A stretch of DNA of 64,000 nucleotides from CAVYUC01 sp963783085 (GCA_963783085.1 CAWAMJ010000005.1:291832-355831); one strand, 5' to 3'; shown: positions 33,572 through 43,142, counted from the stretch's first letter. Translations and numbers: made by a program. Notes: generated by a model not told the origin, from the letters alone.

Positions 33572-34342
33572 ATGCTGATCGTAATTTCACCAGCCAAGTC
33601 ACTCAATTTTGAACCCTCTGCTGTAACTTCAAAATATACGATCCCTGAGTTTTTAGGGAAATCGGAAAAGCTGGTGGCGAAATTAAAAAAGATGAGTCCC
33701 CGGCGGCTTTCTGCGCTAATGGGAATTTCAAAGGAACTGAGTGAATTAAATTTTGAACGGTACCAAAAATGGCAGGTTCCCTTCACACCTGAAAATGCAA
33801 AACAGGCTGTGCTTGCATTTAACGGCGATGTTTATCAGGGGCTCGATGCCAACACATTTTCCGAAGAAAAACTGGAAATGGCACAAAAACAGGTTCGCAT
33901 TCTTTCGGGATTATATGGTGTTTTACGACCGCTTGATTTAATTCAACCTTATCGTTTGGAAATGGGCATTCCGTTAAAATATCAGCGTTCGGCAGATTTA
34001 TACGAATTCTGGAATCCGGAGCTGTCAAAAAACATAAAGAACGCAGTTGACGAAGCAGGTGGCAACGTTCTGGTTAATCTGGCTTCGAAAGAATACTTTA
34101 AAAGCATCGACACTAAAATACTTAAAACTGAAATCATTTCGCCGGAGTTCCGGGATTTGCGAAACGGTAAATACATTATTATTTCATTCTTCGCCAAAAA
34201 AGCGCGTGGATTGATGACCCGGTTTATTTTGGAAAACAACATTCGGAAAGTGGCGGATTTACAAGCCTTCGATTTGGATGGATACCAATATAACCAGGAC
34301 ATGTCGCAATCCAACAAACCTGTTTTTACACGGGAAAATTAG
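33572..34342 (+). CDS. yaaA: YaaA family protein (peroxide stress)
   Basis: 256 aa, the usual size. Starts MLIVISPAKSLNFEPSAVTS and holds FNGDVYQGLDA and GLYGVLRPLDLIQPYRLEMG, the family hallmarks. In E. coli YaaA lowers free intracellular iron and protects DNA during hydrogen peroxide stress. Cytoplasmic. It lies 82 nt after the efflux channel, and the bidirectional terminator at 34361 closes it. Confidence 0.93.
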   Translation: MLIVISPAKSLNFEPSAVTSKYTIPEFLGKSEKLVAKLKKMSPRRLSALMGISKELSELNFERYQKWQVPFTPENAKQAVLAFNGDVYQGLDANTFSEEKLEMAQKQVRILSGLYGVLRPLDLIQPYRLEMGIPLKYQRSADLYEFWNPELSKNIKNAVDEAGGNVLVNLASKEYFKSIDTKILKTEIISPEFRDLRNGKYIIISFFAKKARGLMTRFILENNIRKVADLQAFDLDGYQYNQDMSQSNKPVFTREN

Positions 34343-34360
34343 TGAGAATCCGGTAATAAA

Positions 34361-34396
34361 AAATACCACCGGTTTTTATAACGCCGGTGGTATTTT
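34361..34396. terminator. bidirectional intrinsic terminator
   Basis: AAATACCACCGG/CCGGTGGTATTTT around an 11-nt loop; serves yaaA (plus) and the DUF3127 gene (minus). Confidence 0.85.
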
Positions 34397-34422
34397 CTGT
34401 CTGTCAGACACATGAAAGATTA

Positions 34423-34785
34423 TTAAAATGGCAATCCATCTGATGAATCTTCAGGTTCCGGCGGAATATCTTCGGCCCTGAATTCAGGCGGCTCCGGAAA
34501 GTTTGTTTCTTCCGGTTTATCGATTTTCCAGGCGTTGATGTTGTGGTACCATTTTCCGTTGAATTCCCGCGATTCGAGGTTAAAAGAAACTTCAACATCT
34601 TCACCGGGTGTCAATTCCTGTACCAGCGAAGTTTTATCGTTAAACAATGTAAAGCATACTTTCCTGGGAAACTGCTCATCGGTTTCAATTACAAACTCCT
34701 GTTTTTGCCACTCTTTGCCAGCGCGGCTTACGCCGGATTCGGGTTTTAAAATTTGCTGTACTTTTCCTTTGATCTGTAAACTCAT
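34423..34785 (-). CDS. DUF3127 protein with SSB-like acidic tail
   Basis: 120 aa of a Bacteroidota family of OB-fold-like proteins (DUF3127). Core text: MSLQIKGKVQQILKPESGVS, KEWQKQEFVIETDEQFPRKV, GEDVEVSFNLESREFNGKWY. After a proline/acidic linker the protein ends in DSSDGLPF, which resembles the C-terminal tip of single-stranded DNA-binding protein (DDDIPF) that docks replication and repair partners. A nucleic-acid role is therefore suggested but unproven. Lies behind the FKBP gene, separated from it by a terminator. Confidence 0.85.
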   Translation of the reverse strand: MSLQIKGKVQQILKPESGVSRAGKEWQKQEFVIETDEQFPRKVCFTLFNDKTSLVQELTPGEDVEVSFNLESREFNGKWYHNINAWKIDKPEETNFPEPPEFRAEDIPPEPEDSSDGLPF

Positions 34786-34800
34786 AAAAAACGAAAAAAG

Positions 34801-34832
34801 AAAGCCCTTTGCACTGAAGATACAAAGGGCTT
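34801..34832 (-). terminator. terminator after the FKBP lipoprotein gene
   Basis: AAGCCCTTTG/CAAAGGGCTT, 11-nt loop, followed on the minus strand by TCTTTTTTCG. Confidence 0.75.
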
Positions 34833-34850
34833 GTTATCAATTATTCAATA

Positions 34851-35564
34851 CTATTTATTATCGTCCAAAATTTCCAGTAATTCAACTTCAAAAATAAGTG
34901 TTGAATTCGGGCCGATATCCTGTCCGGCGCCACGTTCTCCGTACGCAATAGAAGCAGGAAGATAAATTTTCCACTTTGCGCCTTCTTTCATCATTTCCAA
35001 CGCTTCGGTCCAGCCGGGAATAACCTGGCTTACCCCAAATGTAGCTGGTTCGCCACGTTCGATTGAACTGTCGAAAACAGTGCCATCGATTAACGTTCCC
35101 TGATAATGAACCTTTACCTGATCGTCGGCGCTGGGTTTTCTGCCCGTTCCTTCTTTCAGCACTTCATACTGCAGTCCGCTTTCGGTGGTTTTAATGCCTT
35201 CGCGCTGTTTGTTTTGTTCGAGGAAAGCATTGCCTTCTTCCAGGTTTTTCTGTGATTGTGCCTGGCCTGCTTTTTCAAAATATCCCCTTACAATGGAATC
35301 GGCCTGTTCCCTGGTGATTTGTGTTTCCTCACCCAAAATTGCCGAACGAAATCCGGAGGTCATTGCTTCGATACTGATGTTTTCACCGCCCGGGGCATTT
35401 TCAATCTGTTGTTTGTTATTGGCGCCAACCAATATACCGATGGCATATCCAACCGAATCGGTATCGGTTTTCAAATCAACATTGCCAACCGTTGAATTTT
35501 GCTGGCAACTCATCATGGCAATACCTGAAAGTAACGCCATGACATAAACTATCCTTTTCTTCAT
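34851..35564 (-). CDS. FKBP-type peptidyl-prolyl isomerase, lipoprotein (FkpA/Mip type)
   Basis: 237 aa from the ATG at 35564 (MKKRIVYVMALLSGIAMMSC, lipobox MMSC, C20). An N-terminal FKBP_N dimerisation region (about 35-125) is followed by the FKBP fold (about 140-235), with VKVHYQGTLIDGTVFDSSIE, WTEALEMMKEGAKW and the final LIFEVELLEI. It would act on folding proteins in the periplasm, anchored to the membrane. A second FKBP gene lies directly upstream on the same strand and overlaps the longer possible frame. Confidence 0.93.
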   Translation of the reverse strand: MKKRIVYVMALLSGIAMMSCQQNSTVGNVDLKTDTDSVGYAIGILVGANNKQQIENAPGGENISIEAMTSGFRSAILGEETQITREQADSIVRGYFEKAGQAQSQKNLEEGNAFLEQNKQREGIKTTESGLQYEVLKEGTGRKPSADDQVKVHYQGTLIDGTVFDSSIERGEPATFGVSQVIPGWTEALEMMKEGAKWKIYLPASIAYGERGAGQDIGPNSTLIFEVELLEILDDNK

Positions 35565-35574
35565 AATAATTAAT

Positions 35575-36186
35575 TTATACAATTTCTAATAATTCGACAT
35601 CGAAAATGAGGGTAGAATTAGGTTCGATGATACCACCGGCGCCTTGTTCCCCGTAAGCCAGTTCCGGCGGGATAAACAACCGCCATTTTGATCCGATCGA
35701 CATCAGTTGCAATGCTTCCACCCAACCTGGTATTACCGCATTTACAGGAAATTCGGCTGGTTTGCCCCGTTCGATTGAGCTGTCGAAAACTGTTCCGTTG
35801 GTTAATGTACCATGATAATGACATTTCACGGTGTCATCGGGTTTGGGGGAATCGCCGTTTCCTTCTTTTAATACTTCGTATTGCAAACCGCTGGAGAGTT
35901 CGGTAACTTCTTCTCTTTTTTTGTTCTCTGCCAGGAATTGCAATCCTTCGCCAGCGTTGTCGGCTGATTTATCCCGGTTGTTCTTTTTCATGAAATTTTC
36001 CAGGATTTGATTGGCTTCATCCGGTAGAATTTGAGGTAATTCACCCGAAAAAGTGTCTTTTACCGCTTTCAAAAATAAATCAGGATTTATTGTTTTTACT
36101 CCTGATTTAATAAGGTTGGAGGCGACACTCATTCCCAATGCATAGCTAAATTTTTCAAGTTCTCCTTTAATTTGTTTATCCGTCAT
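35575..36186 (-). CDS. FKBP-type peptidyl-prolyl isomerase, cytoplasmic
   Basis: 203 aa from the ATG at 36186 (MTDKQIKGELEKFSYALGMS); the frame extends 16 codons without family sequence. Same FKBP_N plus FKBP layout as its downstream neighbour (VKCHYHGTLTNGTVFDSSIE) but with no signal peptide, so it should stay in the cytoplasm. The stop is 10 nt from the start of the lipoprotein paralogue. The pair looks like an old tandem duplication whose members differ in location. Confidence 0.92.
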   Translation of the reverse strand: MTDKQIKGELEKFSYALGMSVASNLIKSGVKTINPDLFLKAVKDTFSGELPQILPDEANQILENFMKKNNRDKSADNAGEGLQFLAENKKREEVTELSSGLQYEVLKEGNGDSPKPDDTVKCHYHGTLTNGTVFDSSIERGKPAEFPVNAVIPGWVEALQLMSIGSKWRLFIPPELAYGEQGAGGIIEPNSTLIFDVELLEIV

Positions 36187-36234
36187 ATACTTCTCAATTT
36201 TGAGGTTACGAATATAAGGGTATTTTTTTGGCAA

Positions 36235-36915
36235 TTAAAGATCTGTTGCCACTTTTATTCCCCTGAGCATTTCTTTTTTCCCCGGTGGCCCAGGGAGCCT
36301 TTCCATTTGATAACCAGCAGCTGTTAATTGCCTCCGGACTTCTCCTTTGGCGCTGTAGGTTACAAAAATACCGGAGGGTAAAGTTTTTTCCGATATTTTG
36401 CGGAAAATCTGCGACGTCCAAATTTCGGGTTGTTTACCCGGTGCAAATGCATCGAAATAAATGATGTTACACGGCGGAATTTCTTTTAAATCATCGTGAA
36501 TTAAATCGGCATTCAGTTTGAAAAGTTCAAAATACGGCGAAAGTGCAACCTTTTCGTTCCACTGACACGCATGAATTGCGGCGAAAATTTCTTTTGCTTC
36601 TTCCGAAATCAAACTTCCGTAATTTAATTCTGCTGTTATTTGTGCACCGAGCGGATATTTTTCCAACGTAAAATAGGTTGTCGGTCGTTGTTTCAATCCG
36701 GCTTCCAACGCTGTTAACAAACAATTAAGACCGGTTCCGAACCCAATTTCGAAAACTGACGGATTTTTTGCCTGATGACAGGAATAACCCCTTTCCAAAA
36801 AAACAAATTTCGATTCACCAACGGCTCCGTTTATCGAATGGTATTGTTCGCCCATTTCGGGAATGTACAACGTTTTCGAGCCATCGCCGGTATCTACAAC
36901 CTCAAGTTTAAACAT
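36235..36915 (-). CDS. mnmD: tRNA (mnm5s2U34)-methyltransferase MnmD
   Basis: 226 aa SAM-dependent methyltransferase for the last step of 5-methylaminomethyl-2-thiouridine synthesis at the wobble base of some tRNAs. SAM site FEIGFGTGLNCLLTALEAG; conserved YFDAFAPGKQPEIWT and a PPGKKEMLRG tail. In E. coli the activity is fused to an oxidase (MnmC); here it is stand-alone, as is usual in Bacteroidota. Divergent from tsaC, so two tRNA-modification genes leave one short intergenic region. Confidence 0.9.
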   Translation of the reverse strand: MFKLEVVDTGDGSKTLYIPEMGEQYHSINGAVGESKFVFLERGYSCHQAKNPSVFEIGFGTGLNCLLTALEAGLKQRPTTYFTLEKYPLGAQITAELNYGSLISEEAKEIFAAIHACQWNEKVALSPYFELFKLNADLIHDDLKEIPPCNIIYFDAFAPGKQPEIWTSQIFRKISEKTLPSGIFVTYSAKGEVRRQLTAAGYQMERLPGPPGKKEMLRGIKVATDL

Positions 36916-36956
36916 TTAATACCTGTTTTTAATTCTTACTAATACAAGTAAAGTTG

Positions 36957-36964
36957 TAATTTTG
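36957..36964 (+). promoter_or_regulatory. -7 element of tsaC
   Basis: TAATTTTG fits TAnnTTTG; RNA start expected near 36971. It rules out the GTG at 36964 as start of tsaC and supports ATG 36985. No clear -33 TTTG. Confidence 0.55.
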
Positions 36965-36984
36965 TGCCTCAAATTTATAAAACA

Positions 36985-37599
36985 ATGCTGATACGGATGT
37001 TCAATGAAAACCCAAATCCCCGCGACGTCAGGCAAGTGGCTGCTATCCTGCGTGGTGGAGGTATAATTATTTACCCCACCGATACCGTATACGGCATGGG
37101 ATGTGACATCACCAATCAAAAAGCAGTTGAAAAAATTGCGCGGTTTAAAGGGATAAAGGTTGAAAAGTCTAATTTTTCGTTCATTTGCAGCGATTTAAGT
37201 CACCTGTCGGATTATACAAAACCCATTTCGAACACAGTTTTTAAACTCATGAAAAAAAATTTGCCGGGCCCGTTCACCTTTATTTTGGATGCAAACAACA
37301 ACGTTCCGCGCTATTTTAAAGGAAAGAAAAAAACCGTTGGGATCAGGGTTCCCGATAACAACATTATCCGGGATATTGTGTATGAACTGGGAAATCCGAT
37401 TTTATCGACCTCCATTCGCGACGAAGATGAAATTAAAGAATACACTACCGATCCGGAATTGATATATGAAAAGTTTCAGGATTTTGCCGATGTTGTTATC
37501 GATGGCGGCCCCGGTGAGTTGGCGCCCTCCACAATTATTGACTGTACTTCCGATGAAATTTTAATTGTAAGAGAAGGTAAAGGAAACCTTGAAAGCTGA
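36985..37599 (+). CDS. tsaC: L-threonylcarbamoyladenylate synthase (TsaC/Sua5/YrdC)
   Basis: 204 aa from the ATG at 36985. It makes threonylcarbamoyl-AMP from threonine, bicarbonate and ATP for the universal t6A37 tRNA modification. Hallmarks: GGGIIIYPTDTVYGMGCD, K-x-R in RFKGIKVEKSNFSFI, GPFTFIL, VGIRVPDN and the C-terminal DGGPGELAPSTIIDCT. It lacks the extra Sua5 domain, so it is of the short type. The start choice is supported by the promoter element at 36957. Confidence 0.94.
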   Translation: MLIRMFNENPNPRDVRQVAAILRGGGIIIYPTDTVYGMGCDITNQKAVEKIARFKGIKVEKSNFSFICSDLSHLSDYTKPISNTVFKLMKKNLPGPFTFILDANNNVPRYFKGKKKTVGIRVPDNNIIRDIVYELGNPILSTSIRDEDEIKEYTTDPELIYEKFQDFADVVIDGGPGELAPSTIIDCTSDEILIVREGKGNLES

Positions 37600-37604
37600 A
37601 TTTG

Positions 37605-39050
37605 CTACTCTTTCCAAAATGATGGTGAAAACAGCGCCAAAACGGTGAAAAATTCGAGCCGGCCAAGCAGCATTAACAGTGAAAGAAACCATTTTCCCGA
37701 TGAACTAACGTGAAGAAAAGTTTCGGACGGGCCAACGCTTCCCAAACCCGGACCAATGTTTCCGAGGCAGGTAGCCACAGCTCCCATCGAGCTCCTCAAA
37801 TCGGGTTCGATTAATACAAAAATGACGGTGCCAATCCCGAAAATGGTAATGTAAAATATAATGAATACGAGCACGTTTGCAATAATTTTTTCATCAACCG
37901 ATTGTTTGTTGAATTTTACGGGAATGATAGCCTGAGGGTGTATCATCCGCCGCAATTCATAGAAACTGTTTTTAATCAGCAATACAATTCGCATGATTTT
38001 TATTCCGCCACCGGTTGAACCGGACGAAGCTCCAATAAAGAAAAGTCCGAAGATCAACAACGTCAGAAGTGGCGTCCAGAGAAGGTAATCAGCTGTTACG
38101 TACCCGGTTGTGGAAATGATTGAAACAACCTGGAACAACGCCTCCCTAAATGTTTGTTCCAGACCTGATGTAGTGGTAGCCAGCAATCCGGTAAAAACCA
38201 CCAGCGCAAAACCAATGATAAACAGGCTGTAGTACTTAAATTCTTCATTGGTAAACATCCGGGATACATTACCTTTTACTGCCCGGTATAAAAGGGTAAA
38301 ATTAGCGCCGGCAAAAAACATGAAAATGATAATAACATATTGAACAAAAGGCGACTGCCAGTAAGCAATATTTTCTGGTTTGGTGGAAAAGCCCCCTGTT
38401 GCCATGGTCGTGAACGAGTGACAAACAGCATCGAAAACAGTCATGCCGCCAATCCATAGCAACAGCGCTTCTGTAGCGGTAAATCCAACGTAAATGTACC
38501 ACAGTGTTTTTGCGGTCTGGCGTATTCTGGAACTGATTCTGTCGGGTTTTGAACCGGGAATGTCGACGATAAAAAGCTGCATCCCGCCAATGTCAAAAAC
38601 CGGAAGAATGGCGATGGACAAAACAATCATGCCCATTCCACCCAGCCACTGCGTTAAACTTCGCCAAAATAATGTTCCGTGAGGAAGCGCCCCGACATCA
38701 GCAAGAATCGATGAGCCGGTAGTTGTGAACCCGGACATGGTTTCAAAAAAGGCATTCGTAAAATTGGGAATTGTGCCGCTGATAACAAACGGCAGCGAGC
38801 CAAACAACGAAGATACTATCCAAACCAGCGTAACAATAACCAGTCCTTCGCGTTTGCCAATATCCAGATTCGTTTTTCTGGTGGTTAAAACAATTAGCGA
38901 ACCCAGCAACACGTTGATACCCGCCGCAATTATAAAGCCTTTCGAATCGTATTCATTGTAAAACAAAGAAACAGCGAGCGCCAGAAGCATCGCTACTCCT
39001 TCAACAAACAGTAAAATTCCCAGTACGCGAAAAATTAATTTTAAATTCAT
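37605..39050 (-). CDS. trkH: Trk potassium transporter membrane subunit TrkH
   Basis: 481 aa. Four membrane-pore-membrane units; selectivity-filter-like turns are seen in ETMSGFTTTGSSI, HSFTTMATGGFST, ISTTGYVTADY and CLGNIGPGLGSVG. It conducts potassium under control of the cytoplasmic TrkA gate, which is coded 21 nt upstream on the same strand. Tail sequence ends FFTVLALFSPSFWKE, typical of the family. Confidence 0.95.
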   Translation of the reverse strand: MNLKLIFRVLGILLFVEGVAMLLALAVSLFYNEYDSKGFIIAAGINVLLGSLIVLTTRKTNLDIGKREGLVIVTLVWIVSSLFGSLPFVISGTIPNFTNAFFETMSGFTTTGSSILADVGALPHGTLFWRSLTQWLGGMGMIVLSIAILPVFDIGGMQLFIVDIPGSKPDRISSRIRQTAKTLWYIYVGFTATEALLLWIGGMTVFDAVCHSFTTMATGGFSTKPENIAYWQSPFVQYVIIIFMFFAGANFTLLYRAVKGNVSRMFTNEEFKYYSLFIIGFALVVFTGLLATTTSGLEQTFREALFQVVSIISTTGYVTADYLLWTPLLTLLIFGLFFIGASSGSTGGGIKIMRIVLLIKNSFYELRRMIHPQAIIPVKFNKQSVDEKIIANVLVFIIFYITIFGIGTVIFVLIEPDLRSSMGAVATCLGNIGPGLGSVGPSETFLHVSSSGKWFLSLLMLLGRLEFFTVLALFSPSFWKE

Positions 39051-39071
39051 GCTGAGAAATTTACGGGAGGT

Positions 39072-40406
39072 TTATTTAAAAAACTTCTCCAACTTTTTTA
39101 TTCCGGATGGCAGGGTGAAAACGACCACTTTGTCGCCTTCCTGCACCTGTGTGTCGCCGCGGGCAATAAAACCCTGGTCATCGCGAATAATTCCACCGAT
39201 TTTAGCTTCGTCGGGAAACCCGAGATCTTTAACGGGTTTTTGGGTAATTTTTGCATTCGGCTTGGCTATAAACTCAAAAACTTCGGCATCGGAAGCAGTC
39301 AAGCATTTTACTTTTGAAATTGCGGCGTTGAGTGTGAACCTGTAAATATAGCTGGCCGCAATTAACTTTTTATTGATTAAACCGCCAATGTTCATGTTTT
39401 CAGCCAAACCCATGAACGCCAGGTTTTCCACTTCGGCAATGGTCCGCCTTACGCCTTTTGTTTTTGCCAGATGACAACCGAGGATGTTTGTTTCCGAATT
39501 TCCGGTAGTAGCCACCACAGCATCCATTTTTTCCAGCCCTTCATCCTGAAGCAGTTTCAGATTCCGGCAGTCGCCGTTGATTACCAGGGCGTTTTCATGT
39601 TTGTCAGCAACCTGGCGGCATTTTTCAATGTCGCTTTCCACCACTTTTATCCGGTACTGGTCGCCCATTTTTTCGATGGCTTTTTGTGCAATGCGGCTTC
39701 CACCCAAAAACATCACATTTTTTACATCAAATGTTTTTTTTGCGGTCAACTCAAAAACATGTTGCTGTTCTGCCCTGGTGGCAATGAAAAAAACAATGTC
39801 GCCATCTTTTATGAAATCGGAACCATTTGGAATAATTGTTTCGTTTTCGCGATTAATAGCAACTACCAGCAAATGTTCGTTTTCCTGCGCCAGTTCCTCA
39901 AAAGTCTTGTTCAAAATCAAAGCATTTTCCCTGACTTTAATACCCATGAGCATCAGTTTGCCGTTCGAAAACTCGATTAATTGCCGGGTCCCCGTTTGTT
40001 TTACCGAAGCCACAATTTCTTTGGCGGCCAAACTTTCCGGGTAAATCAGTTCATGAATTCCCATGTTATTTAATTTGGCGCGGTATCTTTCTTTCAGGTA
40101 TTCAGAATTATTTATTCGTGCTATTGTTCTCTTCACGCCTAAATAAGAGGCCATTGAACAAGCCAAAACATTTCTTTCTTCGAAAGGGGTTACGGCTATA
40201 AAAAGATCGGCTTTTGCTAATCCGGTTTGTTTCAAATCGTGGAATGAATGTGCAGAACCAACAAACGTCAACATATCAACATCGCCGCTGATTTTGGTAA
40301 GTTTCTCCGGTGAATCATCGAGCAAAACGATGTCATGATCTTCATTACTAAGCATTCTGGCGAGATGGGTGCCAACTTCACCCGCGCCTGCAATTACAAC
40401 TTTCAT
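39072..40406 (-). CDS. trkA: Trk potassium transporter regulatory subunit TrkA
   Basis: 444 aa, cytoplasmic. Two tandem RCK units, each a Rossmann NAD-binding domain plus a C-domain: MKVVIAGAGEVGTHLARMLS opens the first, NVMFLGGSRIAQKAIEKMGD the second. It binds nucleotides and gates TrkH. First gene of the trkA-trkH pair. Confidence 0.95.
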   Translation of the reverse strand: MKVVIAGAGEVGTHLARMLSNEDHDIVLLDDSPEKLTKISGDVDMLTFVGSAHSFHDLKQTGLAKADLFIAVTPFEERNVLACSMASYLGVKRTIARINNSEYLKERYRAKLNNMGIHELIYPESLAAKEIVASVKQTGTRQLIEFSNGKLMLMGIKVRENALILNKTFEELAQENEHLLVVAINRENETIIPNGSDFIKDGDIVFFIATRAEQQHVFELTAKKTFDVKNVMFLGGSRIAQKAIEKMGDQYRIKVVESDIEKCRQVADKHENALVINGDCRNLKLLQDEGLEKMDAVVATTGNSETNILGCHLAKTKGVRRTIAEVENLAFMGLAENMNIGGLINKKLIAASYIYRFTLNAAISKVKCLTASDAEVFEFIAKPNAKITQKPVKDLGFPDEAKIGGIIRDDQGFIARGDTQVQEGDKVVVFTLPSGIKKLEKFFK

Positions 40407-40510
40407 TCTTTATTTCCCTTTTTTTTCGTTGCAAAGTAAGATATTAACTTTTGAATTCGCCAAAAAATGTGCCGTTTTAAATAACCTTCTGCGGACATTT
40501 AATATTAACA

Positions 40511-42529
40511 TTACCAACTCATGCGAAATGCCCCTTTCTCTTTGGTAAAGAATATTTTAGACGTGATTTCCGGTTCATTTTCAACATTTTTACGGGTTGA
40601 AACATAGAGGTATTGTTCGTTTCCGGTACTGCTTGTTTCGTTTTTTGTTGGATTTATTACCAGTACGGGCAACAGGTTTTCCGGAACATCTTTTATTGCC
40701 CCTGAAAATATAACCCGTTTATTTTGAAAAGCAATAATCCCTGATTTCATTAAAAAGTATTCATCTTCGTATTCCCGGCTCCGGATAAACACCGGTTCCG
40801 ATAAATGGCAGGCCTGCACTGTGCTCCTTATATAATTTAATGAATAATCGTTTTCTTCAAATTCTTTTTCATAAACCACATAATTCTTTTTCCCTGTAAT
40901 GAAATGGACAATTGTATTCCCATTGGTGTTGTATACGATAATTTCATTTCGAAACAAATTAACTGTTTTTAAAAATAATGACGTTGATAGCATCAGCAGC
41001 AAAAAAAACAATGCCCGTTTGAGAAACCTGCTTTGAAATTGGTTCAGAAAAACAAAAACAGATAAAACGGCTCCGGTTAACAGGACGAATTCTGCCGGTG
41101 AAATTACCAGCGTTTGCACAGAAAACGGCAGGTTTTCAATAACTTCAAGCCCCCGGTAAACCACCGATATGATATGGTGAACAACAAAAACCATGATTCC
41201 GCAGGCCAATGGAAAAGTATTTAATGCCAGAAGCAATATCCCGAACGGAATGAGTAAAGTTACCGCAGGAATGATAAAAAGGTTGGCCACCCAAAAATAA
41301 ACCGGAAACTGGTGGAAGTAAAAGAGCGAAATTGGAAATGTGGCAATTTGTGCGGCAACTGAAACCGTTAAAAGTTTCCAGAAATAAACGGCTGTTTTGT
41401 TTCTGAATGTTACAATTTTTTCGAGTTTCGGCTGGAGATATATAATCCCGAAAACTGCGGCATAAGATAGTTGAAAACCCACTTCGAACAAATTGTTCGG
41501 ATTTAACAGCAACAGGAAAAATGCAGAACCAGTCAATGAATTGTAAATACTTACCCTGCGGTTTAAGTTATTGCCAACCACCCAAAATGTAAACATGGTT
41601 GTTGCGCGGGTAACCGATGGCGAAAGCCCGGTAAGAAAAGCAAAAAACCACAACACTGAAACTACGGCGACAGCAAATATTAAACGGCCGTATTTTTGTT
41701 TTTTCAGGAAACCCAGCATAAATGTTAAAATCATAAACAGGATTCCCACATGCAATCCTGAAACAGCCAAAACATGCATGGCGCCCGCTGCGGAAAACGT
41801 TCTTACGGTTTCAGGATCGAGTTCGCGCTTGTAACCCAGCGTTAGAGCAGAGAGAATTTCAATCTCTTTATTGTTCAGGTTTTGACTGCGGTAGATTTGC
41901 AACAACCTCAAGCGAATTTTTTCAGCTCCCGTTTTCAGAGAAAACTTTCCGGCAAGATTTGTTTTTGCCCAGTTTCTGTTTGGCAGATAAACCCGGCGAT
42001 AAATTTTCTTCCGTTCCAGAAATGTTTTATAATCGAATTCAAATGGATTTCCGTTGTTTTTAACCAGTTGCGGCGATTGATCGAAAACGATAATGTTTCC
42101 GGGAACCAGGCCGATTGCCGGTTCTCCTTTTTCAAAATAAACCAGCACTTCTTCGTCGGTTTGAAAAACTGAATCGTGTATACGCACCTGATTAATATGG
42201 AGTAGCGACTGATATGAATTTGCTTTTTCCACCGGCTTTTCGAGTACTGTGGCTGCATAAATTCCGTGGTCAAAGAATTTAGGTTCATGATTGTAGCCGG
42301 CATAAATGCCTGCACCCAGAAACAGAAACAACAAATGCACGCCAAATCCAAAAAGAACACCAAACCTGTACCGGTAATTTTGGTAAAGCGCCACGAGCAT
42401 TGTAAAAACAATTGTAAAACAAATTGCTGAAAGATACATGGGAATATGTACCAACATAGCAAGGATAATTCCAGCTGCAAGGGCAACCGAAATTCGCAGG
42501 AAAGGTGTTGTTTGAACCGTTTTATTCAA
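40511..42529 (-). CDS. comEC: ComEC/Rec2-type DNA uptake channel, without beta-lactamase domain
   Basis: 672 aa; the start is a TTG at 42529, because an in-frame stop lies just upstream and no ATG occurs before residue 25. A DUF4131 region with the first helices leads into the competence domain (HVLAVSGLHVGILF, GLSPSVTRATTMF). After the last helix near residue 500 comes a short soluble tail that lacks the HxHxDH metal site of the metallo-beta-lactamase domain in Bacillus ComEC. It may import single-stranded DNA across the inner membrane; no other competence gene is near. Confidence 0.9.
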   Translation of the reverse strand: MNKTVQTTPFLRISVALAAGIILAMLVHIPMYLSAICFTIVFTMLVALYQNYRYRFGVLFGFGVHLLFLFLGAGIYAGYNHEPKFFDHGIYAATVLEKPVEKANSYQSLLHINQVRIHDSVFQTDEEVLVYFEKGEPAIGLVPGNIIVFDQSPQLVKNNGNPFEFDYKTFLERKKIYRRVYLPNRNWAKTNLAGKFSLKTGAEKIRLRLLQIYRSQNLNNKEIEILSALTLGYKRELDPETVRTFSAAGAMHVLAVSGLHVGILFMILTFMLGFLKKQKYGRLIFAVAVVSVLWFFAFLTGLSPSVTRATTMFTFWVVGNNLNRRVSIYNSLTGSAFFLLLLNPNNLFEVGFQLSYAAVFGIIYLQPKLEKIVTFRNKTAVYFWKLLTVSVAAQIATFPISLFYFHQFPVYFWVANLFIIPAVTLLIPFGILLLALNTFPLACGIMVFVVHHIISVVYRGLEVIENLPFSVQTLVISPAEFVLLTGAVLSVFVFLNQFQSRFLKRALFFLLLMLSTSLFLKTVNLFRNEIIVYNTNGNTIVHFITGKKNYVVYEKEFEENDYSLNYIRSTVQACHLSEPVFIRSREYEDEYFLMKSGIIAFQNKRVIFSGAIKDVPENLLPVLVINPTKNETSSTGNEQYLYVSTRKNVENEPEITSKIFFTKEKGAFRMSW

Positions 42530-42584
42530 TAGTTTCGTTGTTAGGCACCTTCAATTCAAACGAAAAAACCAACTACAGGTGATG

Positions 42585-43142
42585 CTATTTTACCGGCACT
42601 TTTATGCGGTAATGAGGCGAAATTTTTCCGCGGGCAATGCTGTTCAGTTTTCCCTTCAAAAGCCGCTTTTTTAATGGCGATAAATAATCGACGAACAAAA
42701 TTCCTTCCAGATGGTCAAATTCATGTTGTATTATTCTTCCGGCAAAACCTTTAAAAGTTTCCTCGTGTTCCTCAAAATTTTCGTCGAAATACCTGATGTG
42801 CACTTCATTTGGGCGTGAAACATCTTCACGAATTTCAGGCAGGCTCAGGCAACCTTCATTCATTACCCAGTTTTCTCCCGACGTTTCAATAATTTCGGGA
42901 TTGACAAATACTTTTTTGAAATCTTTCAATTCCGGTTCTTCATCGGCGCCCGAACTTGCATCTATCAAAAAAATCCGGATTGATTTTCCGACCTGCGGCG
43001 CGGCAAGACCAACACCGTCGGAATAATACATGGTTTCCCACATGTTTTCAATGATTTCTTTTAAATCTTTCCGATCCCTGTCAACGGGTTTTGCCTTTTT
43101 TCTTAAAATCGGATCGCCATATACTGTTATTGGGTACTTCAT
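42585..43142 (-). CDS. def: peptide deformylase
   Basis: 185 aa. Removes the formyl group from new proteins. All three metal/active-site motifs are intact: GVGLAAPQVG, EGCLSLPE and QHEFDHLEG. It overlaps the ruvX stop by 4 nt (ATGA), so the two are co-translated. Confidence 0.97.
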   Translation of the reverse strand: MKYPITVYGDPILRKKAKPVDRDRKDLKEIIENMWETMYYSDGVGLAAPQVGKSIRIFLIDASSGADEEPELKDFKKVFVNPEIIETSGENWVMNEGCLSLPEIREDVSRPNEVHIRYFDENFEEHEETFKGFAGRIIQHEFDHLEGILFVDYLSPLKKRLLKGKLNSIARGKISPHYRIKVPVK

